64,000 nt of DNA, from NCBI GenBank assembly GCA_030374805.1, contig JARGSG010000190.1, positions 310,001 through 374,000 on the forward strand, given 5' to 3'. Under the pieces are notes generated by a model that did no database searches, was not told the origin of the DNA, and saw only the letters and a program-made list of their open reading frames with translations. The translations under genes were made by a program, and so were the position numbers. The stretch comes from Gracilaria gracilis (lineage: Eukaryota > Rhodophyta > Florideophyceae > Gracilariales > Gracilariaceae). Below are positions 11,405-22,433 of this stretch, piece after piece. Numbering within the stretch: position 1 is the stretch's first letter; each line of letters starts with the position of its first letter.

Positions 11405-13900
11405 CGGAGTTTCAACACCGTCCAACTGGTCGACCATAGCCCCGTCGACGCCTATTAGGCTGCCCACGATGATTTCAGAACTGGTCGGCCGGGAGGACGT
11501 ATTTTATTATACGCCACAGTACCAACAGAGTACATACCGTACGTCTTTTGGCAAGCCATCGAGGGCACCTGGACTGCGACCTGTTCAGCTCCACTCGTTG
11601 TCAATAACGATTTGAGATACCAACACAGGAAATTTCCTTTGTGGGTTGTACTTATCGCCTCACCACTAGGCTACGGTATGCTCTAATGTGGCAACGCAAG
11701 AACGGGCTGCTCTACTCCGAGTGGAGCAAAACAACCATCAAGACGTTTTCGGTCCCTCTGTGCAACGTCGCGGTAACCGACAGGAAACACCCAATCCCAA
11801 GAAAGCCCAAACGTTTAATCTGGTTTCCACCTCTGAGGTTCAGGATCAAACTCACGGGGCCCGATCCCTACGACCAGGCTGGAAAAGCCTAGAGGTCGTC
11901 ACGTAGGCCGCTGCTGATTGGCCTCCCAGTTCCAAACGGTTTACGTATGGATGATTAGCAAATGGCTGCCGATCCGAATGGCATTAACAACCAAACGGAG
12001 ACGATATACTTGACCAGAAGGAAAACCCATCTGCAACAGTATCCAATAAGGTGCGACTAGCCAAAGCCGTTAAAATACCACCAATTCCACCAAATCGTAG
12101 TGAAGGTAACATGCGACCGACTAGTTTGGCTAGCTCTACAAAACCAACCACGGGTAGTGGAACGCCATATGACCATGATGGCAAACGGAATTGTGGACAA
12201 CGTACCCACGATACCATTTCAGATAAATATCTCAGTAACCTCAGTAAACACGCGGTAAACTACACAAATATACCGTTATTGGAATCGCCCTACCAGGCCC
12301 AGGCATCATATTCCTCATCAACCCAAAGGGATCGAACGAGGGCGTCGCCACTAAGGAAGGGGGGAGGAAAAAATGAGAGACAAAAACTGGAAGGAATCGG
12401 CACACGCCGTGAAACAAACTATGGAGCTATAAAATGTCACCAGCTGGAAGGAAGAGGTCAACATTGGCATCGAGAATAAATCCGTTAAGGAATTTGTCCT
12501 AGACTTGCTGTAGCCGTTCAGTTCCATGTGGTCGGGACACCTCAGCTCATGAAGGTCACACAACACCGTATCGACCTGGTCTCTGGATTCAGACCAGTAC
12601 ACCGACAACCTTATAGGGCTGGCCACAAAGCCCGAGATGTTATACAGTACGAAGTAGACAGGATGCTGCGAGAAGGGGTAATAGAACCTACACAGGCAGA
12701 ATGGGCGAGCCCAGTAGACTTGGCCCAGAAGAAAGGAGACACCAGGATGCGTTTTTGTGCAGACCACAGGAAACTAAACGCTTTCACGGTTCGCGATTTC
12801 TATCCTTTTTCAAGAATGGACGAATACATAGACTTGCTGTGCAATGCATGGTGTTTACTACATGGGACGCCAACTGTGGTTACTGGCAGGTCGACCTACC
12901 GGACGAAGACCACGACAAAAAACAGTCACATGCCATGCAGGTATTTAGCGCTTTTTGAGAATGCCATTCGGTGTTCGTAATGCGCGGGCGACCTTCCAAC
13001 GAGCCGTGCACATCATTCTTTCGAAGGTTCAGGGGCACACCGCCCTGGTATAGATTGACGATGTTTTTATCTACTCCCGAACGCTGAAAGAAAACTTTGA
13101 AAACGGGCGTATGCTGCTCAGCCTTCTGTGAAATGCGGGAGTAACACTGAAAGAACGCACGTGCGTCTTCTTTGGCCATAAGGTAGAATACCTGGGACAC
13201 ATGATTAGCCCAGGGCGCTTCAAGGTCATGAAGCGGAATATCCGATCGATTCAGGAGGCCCGTATTCCCCAAACCCAGACAAATATCAGGTCTTTCATTG
13301 TTTTTTGTAGTGTCTACCGTCGGTTCATAAAGGGTTTCGCTAATATCGCAGCCCCTCTTAACTGAAAGCGAGAGAAGGGAGAACCAGACCATTTTAGGTA
13401 CCTGGAACAGGATGAGATCGAAGCCTTCCAGAAGTTGAAAGCTGCTCTTCTCTCACCACCAGTACTGGCATAACCAGAATCTGGTTTCCCTTATACCCTA
13501 GATACCGACGCCTCAGCGGCCCGAACTAGTTTTTGCTTGATGCAAGGACAAGAGAAAGTGACTAAGTTACCAATCGGTTACTGGAGTAGAGCTCTTTGCG
13601 AGAAAGAGCAAAATTACACCTTCACGAAAAAATAATGCCTAGCGGAGGTATGGAGTATGCTTATGCTTCGATCTCACCTATATGGGACGAATTTCACCCT
13701 ACGGACTGATCACGATGCCGTGAGGTGGATTATAAGCTCGGCGGACGCTTCTGGACGACTGGCCAGATGCAGGTTACGCCCACTAGAGTTTGAGTATGAC
13801 GTAAAACACCGCCCGGGGATAAAACACGGGGTAACCGACGCTCTTTCACGCCTAAACACCAAGTGGTTGGAAGTCGCACCGCTGGAAGATTTTATTCCGT
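11405..13900 (+). pseudogene. pol: pol, linker, reverse transcriptase and RNase H (degenerate)
   Basis: No clear protease was identified in the 11405-12480 linker, which is broken. RT begins at about 12528 with GHKARDVIQYEVDRMLREG, ASPVDLAQKKGD and FCADHRKLN, all Ty3/gypsy RT landmarks. Frame then shifts near 12840 (NCGYWQVDLPDEDHDK) and 12960 (MPFGVRNARATFQRAV). The catalytic box reads (stop)IDDVFIYS: the Tyr codon of YIDD is replaced by TAG at 13051-13053. Further stops occur at Arg-, Trp- and Gln-like positions. RNase H follows with TLDTDAS (about 13495) and LRTDHDAVRWI (about 13693). The block 13657-14316 is a long intact ORF across RNase H, a linker and the integrase zinc-binding start. 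Confidence 0.85.
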
Positions 13901-15992
13901 GTTTCACCGTCCAACTTAACCAACCTGACGACGAACCTCAAGAAGCTCTGCCAGGGATCTTTATGGACGGAGAAGGACTATTCACCGAGGAACCGAAATT
14001 TGAAACACAAGCGGAAGGGTGCGTACTCGCCGGGGAGGAAGGAAATCCCACACTTACCAGAGAAGAATTGCTCAGAGAGCAAGCCATGGATCGGTACTGC
14101 GAGTCATTAGCCGAAACGGTAGGTTTGAACCAATCACAGTTTGGCATAGACCATGAGGGATACCTGGTAAGGCGCTCGCAGTCAAATGGAATGCTGCAAA
14201 AGGTAGTTCCGGAACCCCTCCAGCCACGCGTACTCCAACTGGGCCATATGCCTTGCCTTGCTGGTCACCCTGGAGGCACTAGAATGTACCATATCTTGAG
14301 TAGAAAGTTATACTAGGCGTTGTAAGCTCATGATGTCAATACACATCATGAGCCATCAACGGCCAGTAGATCTACTGGCCAGCCAGTATGAAAACCTAAT
14401 AGGGCCAAAAATGGCCAAAATGTGGACGTTTAAGTCGAAACTTTGAGAAAGTGTGTAACTAGTAAAACTAAGTAATTTTGTTGGCTGGCACATGTACAAC
14501 TCGGCCATATCTGGGACGCATTTCTTCCATATTTTGGCCATATGAAGAACAATGAAACTTGTTGATCTTCGCTGGATAAACGTTCTCGCAAGTTTTCGAC
14601 TCAAACGGCCACATTTCGGCCTAATATCGGCCATATTCGGTGTTCATACATAGCTATGTGGCTAGATATACATCCTGCATCAATACTCGGCGCGCTCTGA
14701 GGAAGCACCGGAAGTATCTAAAGTTGTTCCCAGCAGAGGGCCCACTGGAATTCGTAGCTATCAACCTCCTTGGACCACTACCAGAAACGCCAGAGGGATA
14801 CAAGTACTTCATCGTCATTACCGACCGGTTTACTAAGCTCACGAGAGCTATTCCTTTGAAGAGTACAACTTCTGCAGTTTTTGCACAAACCGTTTTAGGC
14901 CACTGGGTATACCCAATGGTGCACCGATGTACCTCCTCAAGGACAATGGATCCAATCTGGCCTCGAAGTTCTTTGAGTCGGTTTGTACCATGATAGGTCT
15001 GAAATATTACATTACGACCACACACCACCGGCAAACCAATGGGCAGGTGGAACGCTACAACAATACCACTGTGAATCGCCTCCGAAACTACGTAGAAGAA
15101 CACCAGACCAGTTGGGCAGACTTTGTCCAACCGCATACGTATGCATACAACCTTCAGGGACATCGAGCAGCGGAAACGACTCCATTTGACTTGGTTCTTT
15201 CACGACACCTGCCTGGGATCGCTTTCCAATCAAACCCCTAGAACCAGAAGGCGGCGGGCAAACAAACCGCAGCCCTAGTAAAAAAGGATATCATATCAAG
15301 ACTCCGACGGTTCCTAAAAGTGGCAACAGGGAAGCTCACGGAAGCCCAAAAACGGTATAAACTTCTATATCACCAGAAAGTATAACGAGTCGTCATGGCC
15401 CGACCGGGAGACTACGTCTGTGTGGATATCCTGCCTAAAGGTGCACGCCTAACAACAGCCGAAGAAAAATAAGAACGCTTGGTGGATAAAAACATACGAT
15501 CGAAGTTATTCCCGAAAGCTATAGGACCATTGAAGGTAATTCGAAGCGACGACCACACGTTAACGTTCCTCGAAAAATAATAAGAGAACACCGTATCGGT
15601 TGACCGCATCACCAAAGCCCCAACTGAAGAGAAGCCTCCGACAAAACCACATGGAGTGTCAACAGAAGCCACCACCTCCACCAACAGGAGAAAGGCTGCT
15701 CAGTGAAGACCAAATGTAACGGATGACAACAACAACGGAGCCACCATCACATGGAGTCGGAAACACCAACACCTTTACCACATCGGAGGAAGTTATAGAC
15801 AAGATCTTCGGACACAAAAACCCCATAAAAGGAATCCAATACCACCGTCGGTGGTATGGATGGACAGGCTTTTATGATACAGTGGAATCTCCTGGCCATA
15901 TACACAAAAAAATCCTTATTCGTTACTGGCAAAAACGCAAACAAGAACCACCACCTAGATCATTAAATTTCCATTTGGGACATCGACGATAG
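13901..15992 (+). pseudogene. pol: pol, integrase with C-terminal chromodomain (degenerate)
   Basis: The HHCC zinc-binding region begins with LGHMPCLAGHPGG (about 14238) and is interrupted by an insertion at about 14318-14655. The core continues with FVAINLLGPLPETPEGYKYF (first catalytic Asp replaced by Asn, VAINL for the usual VDL), LLKDNGSNLASKFF (second Asp) and HRQTNGQVERYN (Glu). The C-terminal part after 15240 has several stops. The last ORF (15723-15992) contains EEVIDKIFGHKN, QYHRRWYGW and HKKILIRYW, a pattern matching a chromodomain (strand-strand-strand-helix with aromatic cage positions). This places the element among chromoviruses, whose integrase chromodomain targets marked chromatin. 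Confidence 0.75.
14318..14655. mobile_element. About 338-bp insertion in the integrase zinc-finger region with two hairpins
   Basis: Integrase coding stops being recognisable after KLY at about 14315 and resumes at MWLDIH at 14656. The intervening DNA has no coding sense. It starts with two perfect hairpins: GCTCATGATGT (14326-14336) with its complement (14343-14353), and the 20-bp palindrome GGCCAGTAGATCTACTGGCC (14361-14380). The rest is dotted with GGCCA words. No target duplication was found, so the exact edges and class (MITE-like or other) are uncertain. Confidence 0.55.
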
Positions 15993-16099
15993 AAGGGAGG
16001 AAGCGTTATGGATACGGTAGAATTTCCCGCGAGCGTATCGCGACTAAAAAGCGGAAGAAGTGAAAGTACACGAGAAACATGCAAGAGCATTAAAGTTTA

Positions 16100-18974
16100 T
16101 TGGCAAAGTTTACCGCAAAAATTCCAGTAGATCATGAAGTCTACTGTCCGCTATGGTGGGAACCACCTCAACCACTGTTGGATCCCATGTATGCACCTGG
16201 CCCCAAGCCCCGTACGGACCCTTGTCTATGACCACTACCGCCAGAGATACCACTTGCCCATTCCCAGTCAGCGGCAGCTGAGCCAAGGGACCGTCCTGCA
16301 GTACCATGAGTGGCTGGCAACATGCCAGATGGCGTATGGCCCGTTGGAGTCGTCGTCACCATAGGAGTGACACCAGAGGGAGCAGCAGCACCCGATGAGG
16401 TAGAATCGCAAGAATTAGGAACCGATGGAGGACGACTATAATAGATCCGGCGGCGCTGAGCTGGTGGAAGAACCCGACAATGTCAGAAGAACCGATCGGG
16501 CCCAAGGGCGTTGAACCTGCTATTGAAGTAGCGAAACCATAAAGAGTAGCTTCTCCCTGACCACCGGGCTGCCCATAACCACCAGAAAACGGATACTTTG
16601 GATCCAGACCAACTGGAGCAGCAAACGCTGACATAGACTGAAGGCTCGGAGCGAGAGAGGTAACTTTTTGGTTTACCACTTAGGGTAGTGAACCAACTTA
16701 ATTGGACACCAACAGATACATATTGTGTTCAAACTAATCACGGAACCTCCGCAGCGCATCTGTCTGGTTGGAATGTTGAACCAGGGTGGGCAAGTAGCTC
16801 GTGAGCGCATCAATGGCCTGGAGCGCAGAAGATGGACCAGGACGGTTGAGATGCTAAGACAGGCCTGGTTGTGGCACTATAGCCTCTTCAATAGCCGTTA
16901 AGTATTCACCATCAAGTGGTACCATTGGAGAAGTTACAGGCACTAACTGGAACGGACCTGCGACCCTATTACCAACCTGAGTGTTGAAACCCCCGGTTAG
17001 CCGGTATAGGAACCGTAGGAAAAGCTCTTGGAGCCACTGGGACATTTGAGGGAGCCGCAGGGAACTCGGTAACCGATTTAGGTCGCAACATAACAGGTTT
17101 TGCACCATTCGGAACACGTGCAGGATCATCAGCCAAGTGGTTCACCAAAATGTGCTCCTCCACCCCCGACCACTCGGAGCTCCTGCGAGTTACAAACCGC
17201 TCAAGCCTGTTCGGGGCCCAAATATGGTTTGAAGTGGCATCCAATAGAGCGTTAGTCTCATCGACCGTACACAGTGTCTCGTGAATCAAGTGGGGAACAG
17301 TCAGCTAATCGCGAATGACAATAACAAGATGCTTAGGAAAACGGAACACACGGCCAACTGGAGTCAATGCATGCGCCTGTAATTTGGATTTTGAAGACCG
17401 AGAGGCCCAGGTAATCCCCTCGCGCGAAGCCTGCGACGCCAGCAAAGCAACCATAGTGGAAAAATCGGAGATAGCAAAAGGCCAGAGGGTGGAAGCGAAA
17501 TTAGTGTTCTTGAAGATCGTACTACCGAATTAGGCTCAAAAGGGAGGCGTCGGGACATCGAGATACTAACACACCTCATACTGTTCCCACCACTGAGGGC
17601 TGTACATGAGGCTCACGACGTACTTCCACATCCTGTGAAAAGAACTCTACAGGGTTATACGTATACATAGTACGTACGTTTGACTGTCGGTGACGTAACC
17701 TTCTTTCCGCAATCTGGTCATTTGACCACCTTCTGCGCTCCATGAACAAATTGGAATGAAGAGAACGGTCGAAGATAACCGTGAGGGACGTAGCCTTCAA
17801 GATCTGGAGGCAAGGGCCAAGTTGGTGAAGACCATGCACCAAACGGCGGACGTAGGCCTCTTCATGCGGACCACGGAAGTAGGGCAGGCGGAAGGGATCA
17901 TCGGAGGAATCACCATAACGAACTTGGAATAGAGATGCTTCGCAGGAAGAGCTTCATATTTGTTTTGCGGTTGGTTACGCGACCCTGGTGGTGCAGGCGG
18001 AGAATAAGAGGTAATGCGTTCGATTCGCTCCCAGTCCCAGCGCTTGAAGAAAATGTCATCCGCCACAACCAGTCGGCGGAACACGTGAGGGATCCGATAG
18101 ACATTCGCCGGGACGGGCCAATTCCCATGGGACTGGAAAATGCAAGGGTTGCTCAAACAGACCGGCACACCATACTGCCCCTGAGGTTTAAACAAATCCT
18201 GATAGGTCAACGGCGGAGGAACACCAGCCGGAGGTGCACCGAATGGAGAACTGGAGACACCCACCTGAGCAGTGTGAGAAATGGCCTGAGGGTCTGGATA
18301 TAGATACGGATTGTACGCCGCACCTGTTATGGGGTCGACCGTCAGGTAAGCTGAACGGCTTCCATGACTGACGCCGCAGTCAATATTTCCCCGACCGCTT
18401 GAAACTCCACCACGAGTGATCCTCGAGTGAGAACGTGATACGCGTTTAACGATACCACCAAATGGTCACACCCGAGGATGGCGATTCATAGACGAAGATT
18501 CACCGCGCAAAACAGACTGATCACCGAAAAACGGAAGCTTTATCTCCTCCCGGTTCTCGAAAAGATCGATACTATCGAGGTTCATGAAATTGTCACCTTC
18601 GGGTGCCTCTTTTATACTGTCGTCCAAATGGGATGAATAATCGCGAATCGAACTATCAATCGGGCCGAGGGGCGCCTCCACCTGTTGGAGCGGTGAGGAG
18701 CGAAGCCGATGGGTGCGACTAGATGGCGAACCAAAGGGAAGAGCCAGGGCAGGTGTGACGGCTGCAGTACGAGAGGGAGACCGAATGGCGGAAGTACAGG
18801 AGCGCTGACAGACCGCCCGGCTCGATAAGGCGAGAATGCAAGTGACCGTCCGATATCAGCGCGAACAGCAGGGCGGGCGGGAAAGCGTGCCACCTTTGGC
18901 AATTTGGGTCCACCTGGCGAATTCGAAGACGTCGGTAACCTCATAGGAAGCACCACAGAAGTGACCGGTGTCAC
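16100..18974 (-). pseudogene. Antisense coding stretch between pol and the 3' LTR, unrecognised protein
   Basis: On the - strand this region has coding character over about 2.8 kb, broken by frameshifts and stops. Main blocks are 18974-18612 (Pro/Arg-rich), 18681-18466 (acidic), 18264-17797 (PPAGVPPPLTYQDLFKPQGQ, then RRLVVADDIFFKRWDWERIE), 17842-17576, 17289-16969 and 16679-16356. The protein would be Pro-rich with a basic N-terminal half. I recognise no family. The position, antisense between integrase and 3' LTR inside the element, matches additional antisense ORFs known in some plant gypsy elements such as Grande. A nested insertion of another element in reverse is the alternative. Confidence 0.5.
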
Positions 18975-19327
18975 GGGTAAGATTCAAACACTTAAGATCA
19001 GCATGCGTACGTCGCGAAGAGCCAGTGGGGCAACCAATTCGGAGTGAAGCGAGTCCAGGTAGACAACGGAACGGCCAGGACTGGTAAACCAGTAATTGAT
19101 CTCGCAAGGTGCCAGGAGGCACGGTGGGTGATTCCCATAAAGTGAACGAGCGACATTTGCGCATGGGATATAGATGCTTAAACGTGACCAGTTTGTGAGT
19201 TTCGAGAACGATGGGAGAGCATCGACTTCGCTCCTCCAAAATGGGTAAGCAATACCGATACCGATGTTTATGTGTTAGCAGGTCGGAAAGCCGCTCGCTT
19301 GGCAGGCCCGTGGTCGTGCCCGATTGT

Positions 19328-19339
19328 AGGAGGGAGGTC
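19328..19339 (+). other. Polypurine tract of the gypsy element
   Basis: AGGAGGGAGG followed by TC lies directly before the TGT that begins the 3' LTR. It is the expected second-strand priming site and confirms the element's + orientation and LTR edge. Confidence 0.75.
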
Positions 19340-19847
19340 TGTAATACAGTGAGCGGAGTTAACACGTGGGTCTCTAACTGGGGACTGGAATAGATTAATA
19401 GGCCAATACGATAGGAACTACAGTAGCTAACAAGAAAAATTTTTTCCAAGGTGCACTCGGCGAGTGGCACCTTAACGTGGTATACGTGGGTGCCGTGCCG
19501 AAGGTCGAGCCCCGTTCACCGCTAGGGTAACCGCGGCGCTCCCTCCCAAACTATATTGTAAAGTGAAGCACCTTCTGGCTAAGTCTACGACCACTTGGTT
19601 TCAACACTCCACCTCGTGGTTTAGCTAGAATTATTCAGGCTCTACTAGCCCGCTGCGTGCCTTACACTGGACCTACCTAAAGATTATGGTCTAACCAGCT
19701 GCCATCTCACGCCCGCAGTGGTTGGAGCTGCCACACCACTTTTTGGTACCCTCTGTCCCACCTTCTAGGTTGAGCCTTCGTGCGCTCACTAGCCACGCGT
19801 CCAAACGAACTACCATATTGGTTTGCGGCATCTGCCATTGTAGCACA
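19340..19847 (+). repeat. 3' LTR of the gypsy element (about 508 bp)
   Basis: Homologous to 8196-9514 without the nested insertion. It starts TGTAATACAGTGAGCGG and ends near GTAGCACA. Relative to the 5' LTR it carries scattered substitutions and an extra block CCGTGCCGAAGGTCGA, so the element is old. Confidence 0.85.
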
Positions 19848-20229
19848 TTGAGCTTAGCGTTAATCACCATTAAAACTTTCGAAACGCCAAGAAAAAACAA
19901 CATGAGCAAAAGGAAAGACCAGAAGCGAAAGAAAAATATTTAAAATTATTGCTTCACTACCACCATCTGCACCTCTAAGCAATGACTGTAACATGAAAGA
20001 CAGAAACAGCAGTTCTTACGTTAGAGTTAGAGATGAGTAGCAACTTCTTCGCAGAGAAGTAGAGCTTCAGAAAATAAAACGTGATATGCGACCCACCGTA
20101 TCAAGTAAACAAGAACGCGTACGCTATTCTCTCGCGCGAAACGCGACCTGAGCTTGAATGAGCTTGGGTCATGGGACCTGAGCACTTTTGCGCTCGGAGA
20201 GGCTGCCAAGTATGGTTCAGGGCAGCGCG
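19848..20229. other. Intergenic stretch, no gene seen
   Basis: AT-rich sequence between the gypsy element and the minisatellite. No ORF of note and no repeat recognised. Confidence 0.5.
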
Positions 20230-21000
20230 GAGCAGCCTTACATCAGATCATACCGTGCAAGCGGCATGGAGCCGCAGCATAAAAAAACCCACGGAACCCC
20301 AGCAGGCAAGGCACGGAGGCTTCTGAGCTAAGTCGCGAAGGTCGATCAGACAAGCTGTGAAAGTCCACGATACGAGGCATGTAAGCTTGGAAGGTGAGGC
20401 GCGTAAGTCCAGAAGACGGGGCGCGGAAACACAGCCGGCACGGTGCGGAAGCCTGAAAGGCAAAACTTGGAGTCAAGAGACAGGGCACAGAGACCAAGAG
20501 GCCAAGGCGCGAAGCTCAAGCCGGTGAGGGCGGAGGCTTGCGAAACAAGTCGCGAAGGCGGAGCTCAGCGGCAAGTGAGGCGCCGCGAAGGGACGGGAGG
20601 GGCGCGGCGCAGAATCGGGTGAGGCGCGGCAGACGTGCGGGAAGAACGCGGCGCGGAGGCCCGGCGAACGCAAAATGGAGGCAATGGGGGGCCCAGAGAA
20701 GCGGGGCACGGAGGCAGCGCGGAGGCCAGAGGAGCGCGGCGCGGAAGCGGTGTGGAGGCCAGAAGAGGGCAGCGCGGAGGCGCGGTAGCAACTGGAGAAA
20801 CGCGGTGCAGGCGCAGGAGGTGCCCAGGGTGGAGCGGCGCGGAGTCTGGAGATGTGGGGCACGGAGGCGGGAGATGAGTGGCGCGGAGGTGGCCCGAAGA
20901 CCGGAGGAGCGCGGTGCGAACGTGAGACGGAGGCCGGAAGAGCACCGCGCTGGGGCGATACGGAGGCCGGAGGAGCGCGCTGTGAAGGCGATGAACAAAT
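20230..21000. repeat. GC-rich degenerate minisatellite, about 33-bp unit
   Basis: Variants of a purine-rich unit (GCGCGGAGGCC.GAGGAGCGCGG) follow one another head to tail; the best copies lie at about 20630-20960. Because the period is near 33 bp, ORFs on both strands stay open and encode 11-residue Ser/Ala/Pro/Arg-rich repeats, which should not be called genes. The left half (20230-20560) is a more diverged version (GGCACGGAGGCTTCTGAG, GGCGCGAAGCTCAAG). Confidence 0.75.
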
Positions 21001-21759
21001 CATGAAACGAAGAGTTCGTCGCCGCCGATCGCGAGGTTTGAGAGCGGAACAAAACAAGATCGGCGGCGGCGACGCAGCAAAACAACGGCAAAGCGGTGGC
21101 GGATCCAGCGTAGCTAAATTGCCGCGCTGGGCGCAAATCAGATCACCCTTCCACTCACTCTCGTTCAAATAAATCCACTTCTTCATTTCTTGAAAATCTA
21201 TTATTCTATTGCATTGATGGCATGTTCTTAACGATCTACATATGTAGTCATTTACGCAGCGCCTTACGACTTCTCTTTAATTATCAGAATTAGAACCAAA
21301 TAGGAATGCACATTTTCAATATAAGCTTGACAGCTATAGTAGAGAGATGATTGTTCTGACGAAAACTTTCAGCAATATCTTTACACAACGAAAAACACTA
21401 TGCTTTCACACATTTCTGGGTTAAATCTAGGATAATAGAAAATAGGTACTTTTTGAACAGAGTTCTATGAAGAAGTTGTTCCAGAAAGATCTCTGCTTTA
21501 CATCAAGTGAGGAAATTATTTTTGCTTCCATGTGGGATCTCTCTATCATTTTTCCCGACATCCAATATTCTATGAAAGCATAGCCCTTTGATTCAAGTAT
21601 TAGATTTCTTCCATTAAAAAACGAGTAGTCGACCCAAGATAATTTGTGGGTAAAGCGTACGACACACGCTGAAGGAGCTCTGCAATCAGTACTCCGACGT
21701 CTGTGAAACCGGCGAAAGTCCTGGAATGGCCATTCCCTACATTTCGCCACAATTACCTA
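21001..21759. other. Intergenic stretch, no gene seen
   Basis: AT-rich DNA without a supported ORF or repeat. A TIR of the adjoining CACTA-type element could end near 21760. Confidence 0.45.
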
Positions 21760-22115
21760 CCCAGTGAAACAAACTGATGTCCCAGAGATTTTCTGTAGAT
21801 ATCCATATTATATGATAAAAGAAAGGCATTTTTTGAGGTGCAAAAGATGCGCTGTAAATCTCCTACCGATGTCCTAATGACGTGCACTAAATATATCCCG
21901 AGGCTATCCCTTGGATGTCCGCGGAACATTCTTTGGATGTACAATAATATGTCCGGTGGATATCCTACACAGTACGTGACATGGCATCTCAAGATATTCT
22001 GTGGATTGATCACGGATGTTCCACGGATATCCTGTCACGCGCGCTTGGAGGGCCATTTTAAGAGATGTGCAGATGCCCTCAAGATGTTTTCTGGATGCGC
22101 TTTAGATACTGTGTA
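21760..22115. repeat. Subterminal-type array of GGATRTCC words
   Basis: At least seven near-copies of a short word (GATATCC 21798, GATGTCC 21865, GGATGTCC 21913, GGATGTAC 21935, GGATATCC 21957, GGATGTTCC 22014, GGATATCC 22026) lie within about 250 bp on the 3' side of the tnp2 gene. Dense short subterminal repeats bound by the accessory protein are a hallmark of EnSpm/CACTA elements. The array starts at CCCAGTGAAAC (21760), whose complement CACTGGG also occurs at 37952-37958 beside similar words. Confidence 0.5.
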
Positions 22116-22433
22116 ACAACCAATCAGGGTGGATGAATCAAATTTTGTAAAGCCAATCACGTACTGCCAATTATTGGTAGTTGGCGGAGGAAGATGTCCG
22201 TATGATACATGTCAGATAACACCGAATTAGTACATTTATTTCTTGTTGATTGGTGCTTTCTTTGCATTCTGCGACCCCGACATGCGCCAAGTGGCTCCTC
22301 TCAGCAATCTACTATGACATTGCTTCGCACGCGACAACGCTCGCATACTATCCATTCCGTTACATAGCTCCACCAGCTTGCTCCTCTTAAGGTGTCCTAT
22401 TCGTTAAGCACGCATCCAGTACGTTCGTTCATG

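Larger units (their letters stand above)
8196..19847 (+). mobile_element. Ty3/gypsy chromovirus-type LTR retrotransposon, decayed, with nested insertions
   Basis: Two homologous LTRs (8196-9514 including an insertion, and 19340-19847) bracket gag, then pol in the order RT, RNase H, integrase and chromodomain, which is the Ty3/gypsy order. A polypurine tract abuts the 3' LTR. The LTRs are clearly alignable but carry many substitutions, and a 16-bp block near 19493 in the 3' LTR is absent from the 5' LTR. The flanks CACTG (8191-8195) and CATTG (19846-19850, if the LTR ends at GCA) could be a mutated 5-bp target duplication. No convincing tRNA primer-binding site was recognised after the 5' LTR. 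Gag and pol contain many stops and frameshifts, so this copy cannot be autonomous. Confidence 0.85.

Noticed and set aside
20473..21186. Long - strand ORFs of 237 and 206 codons
   Set aside because: They are by-products of the 33-bp GC minisatellite, with equally long ORFs on the opposite strand.
21760..22115. CRISPR-like array of regularly spaced repeats
   Set aside because: The words are 8 bp, degenerate and irregularly spaced, and the DNA is eukaryotic.
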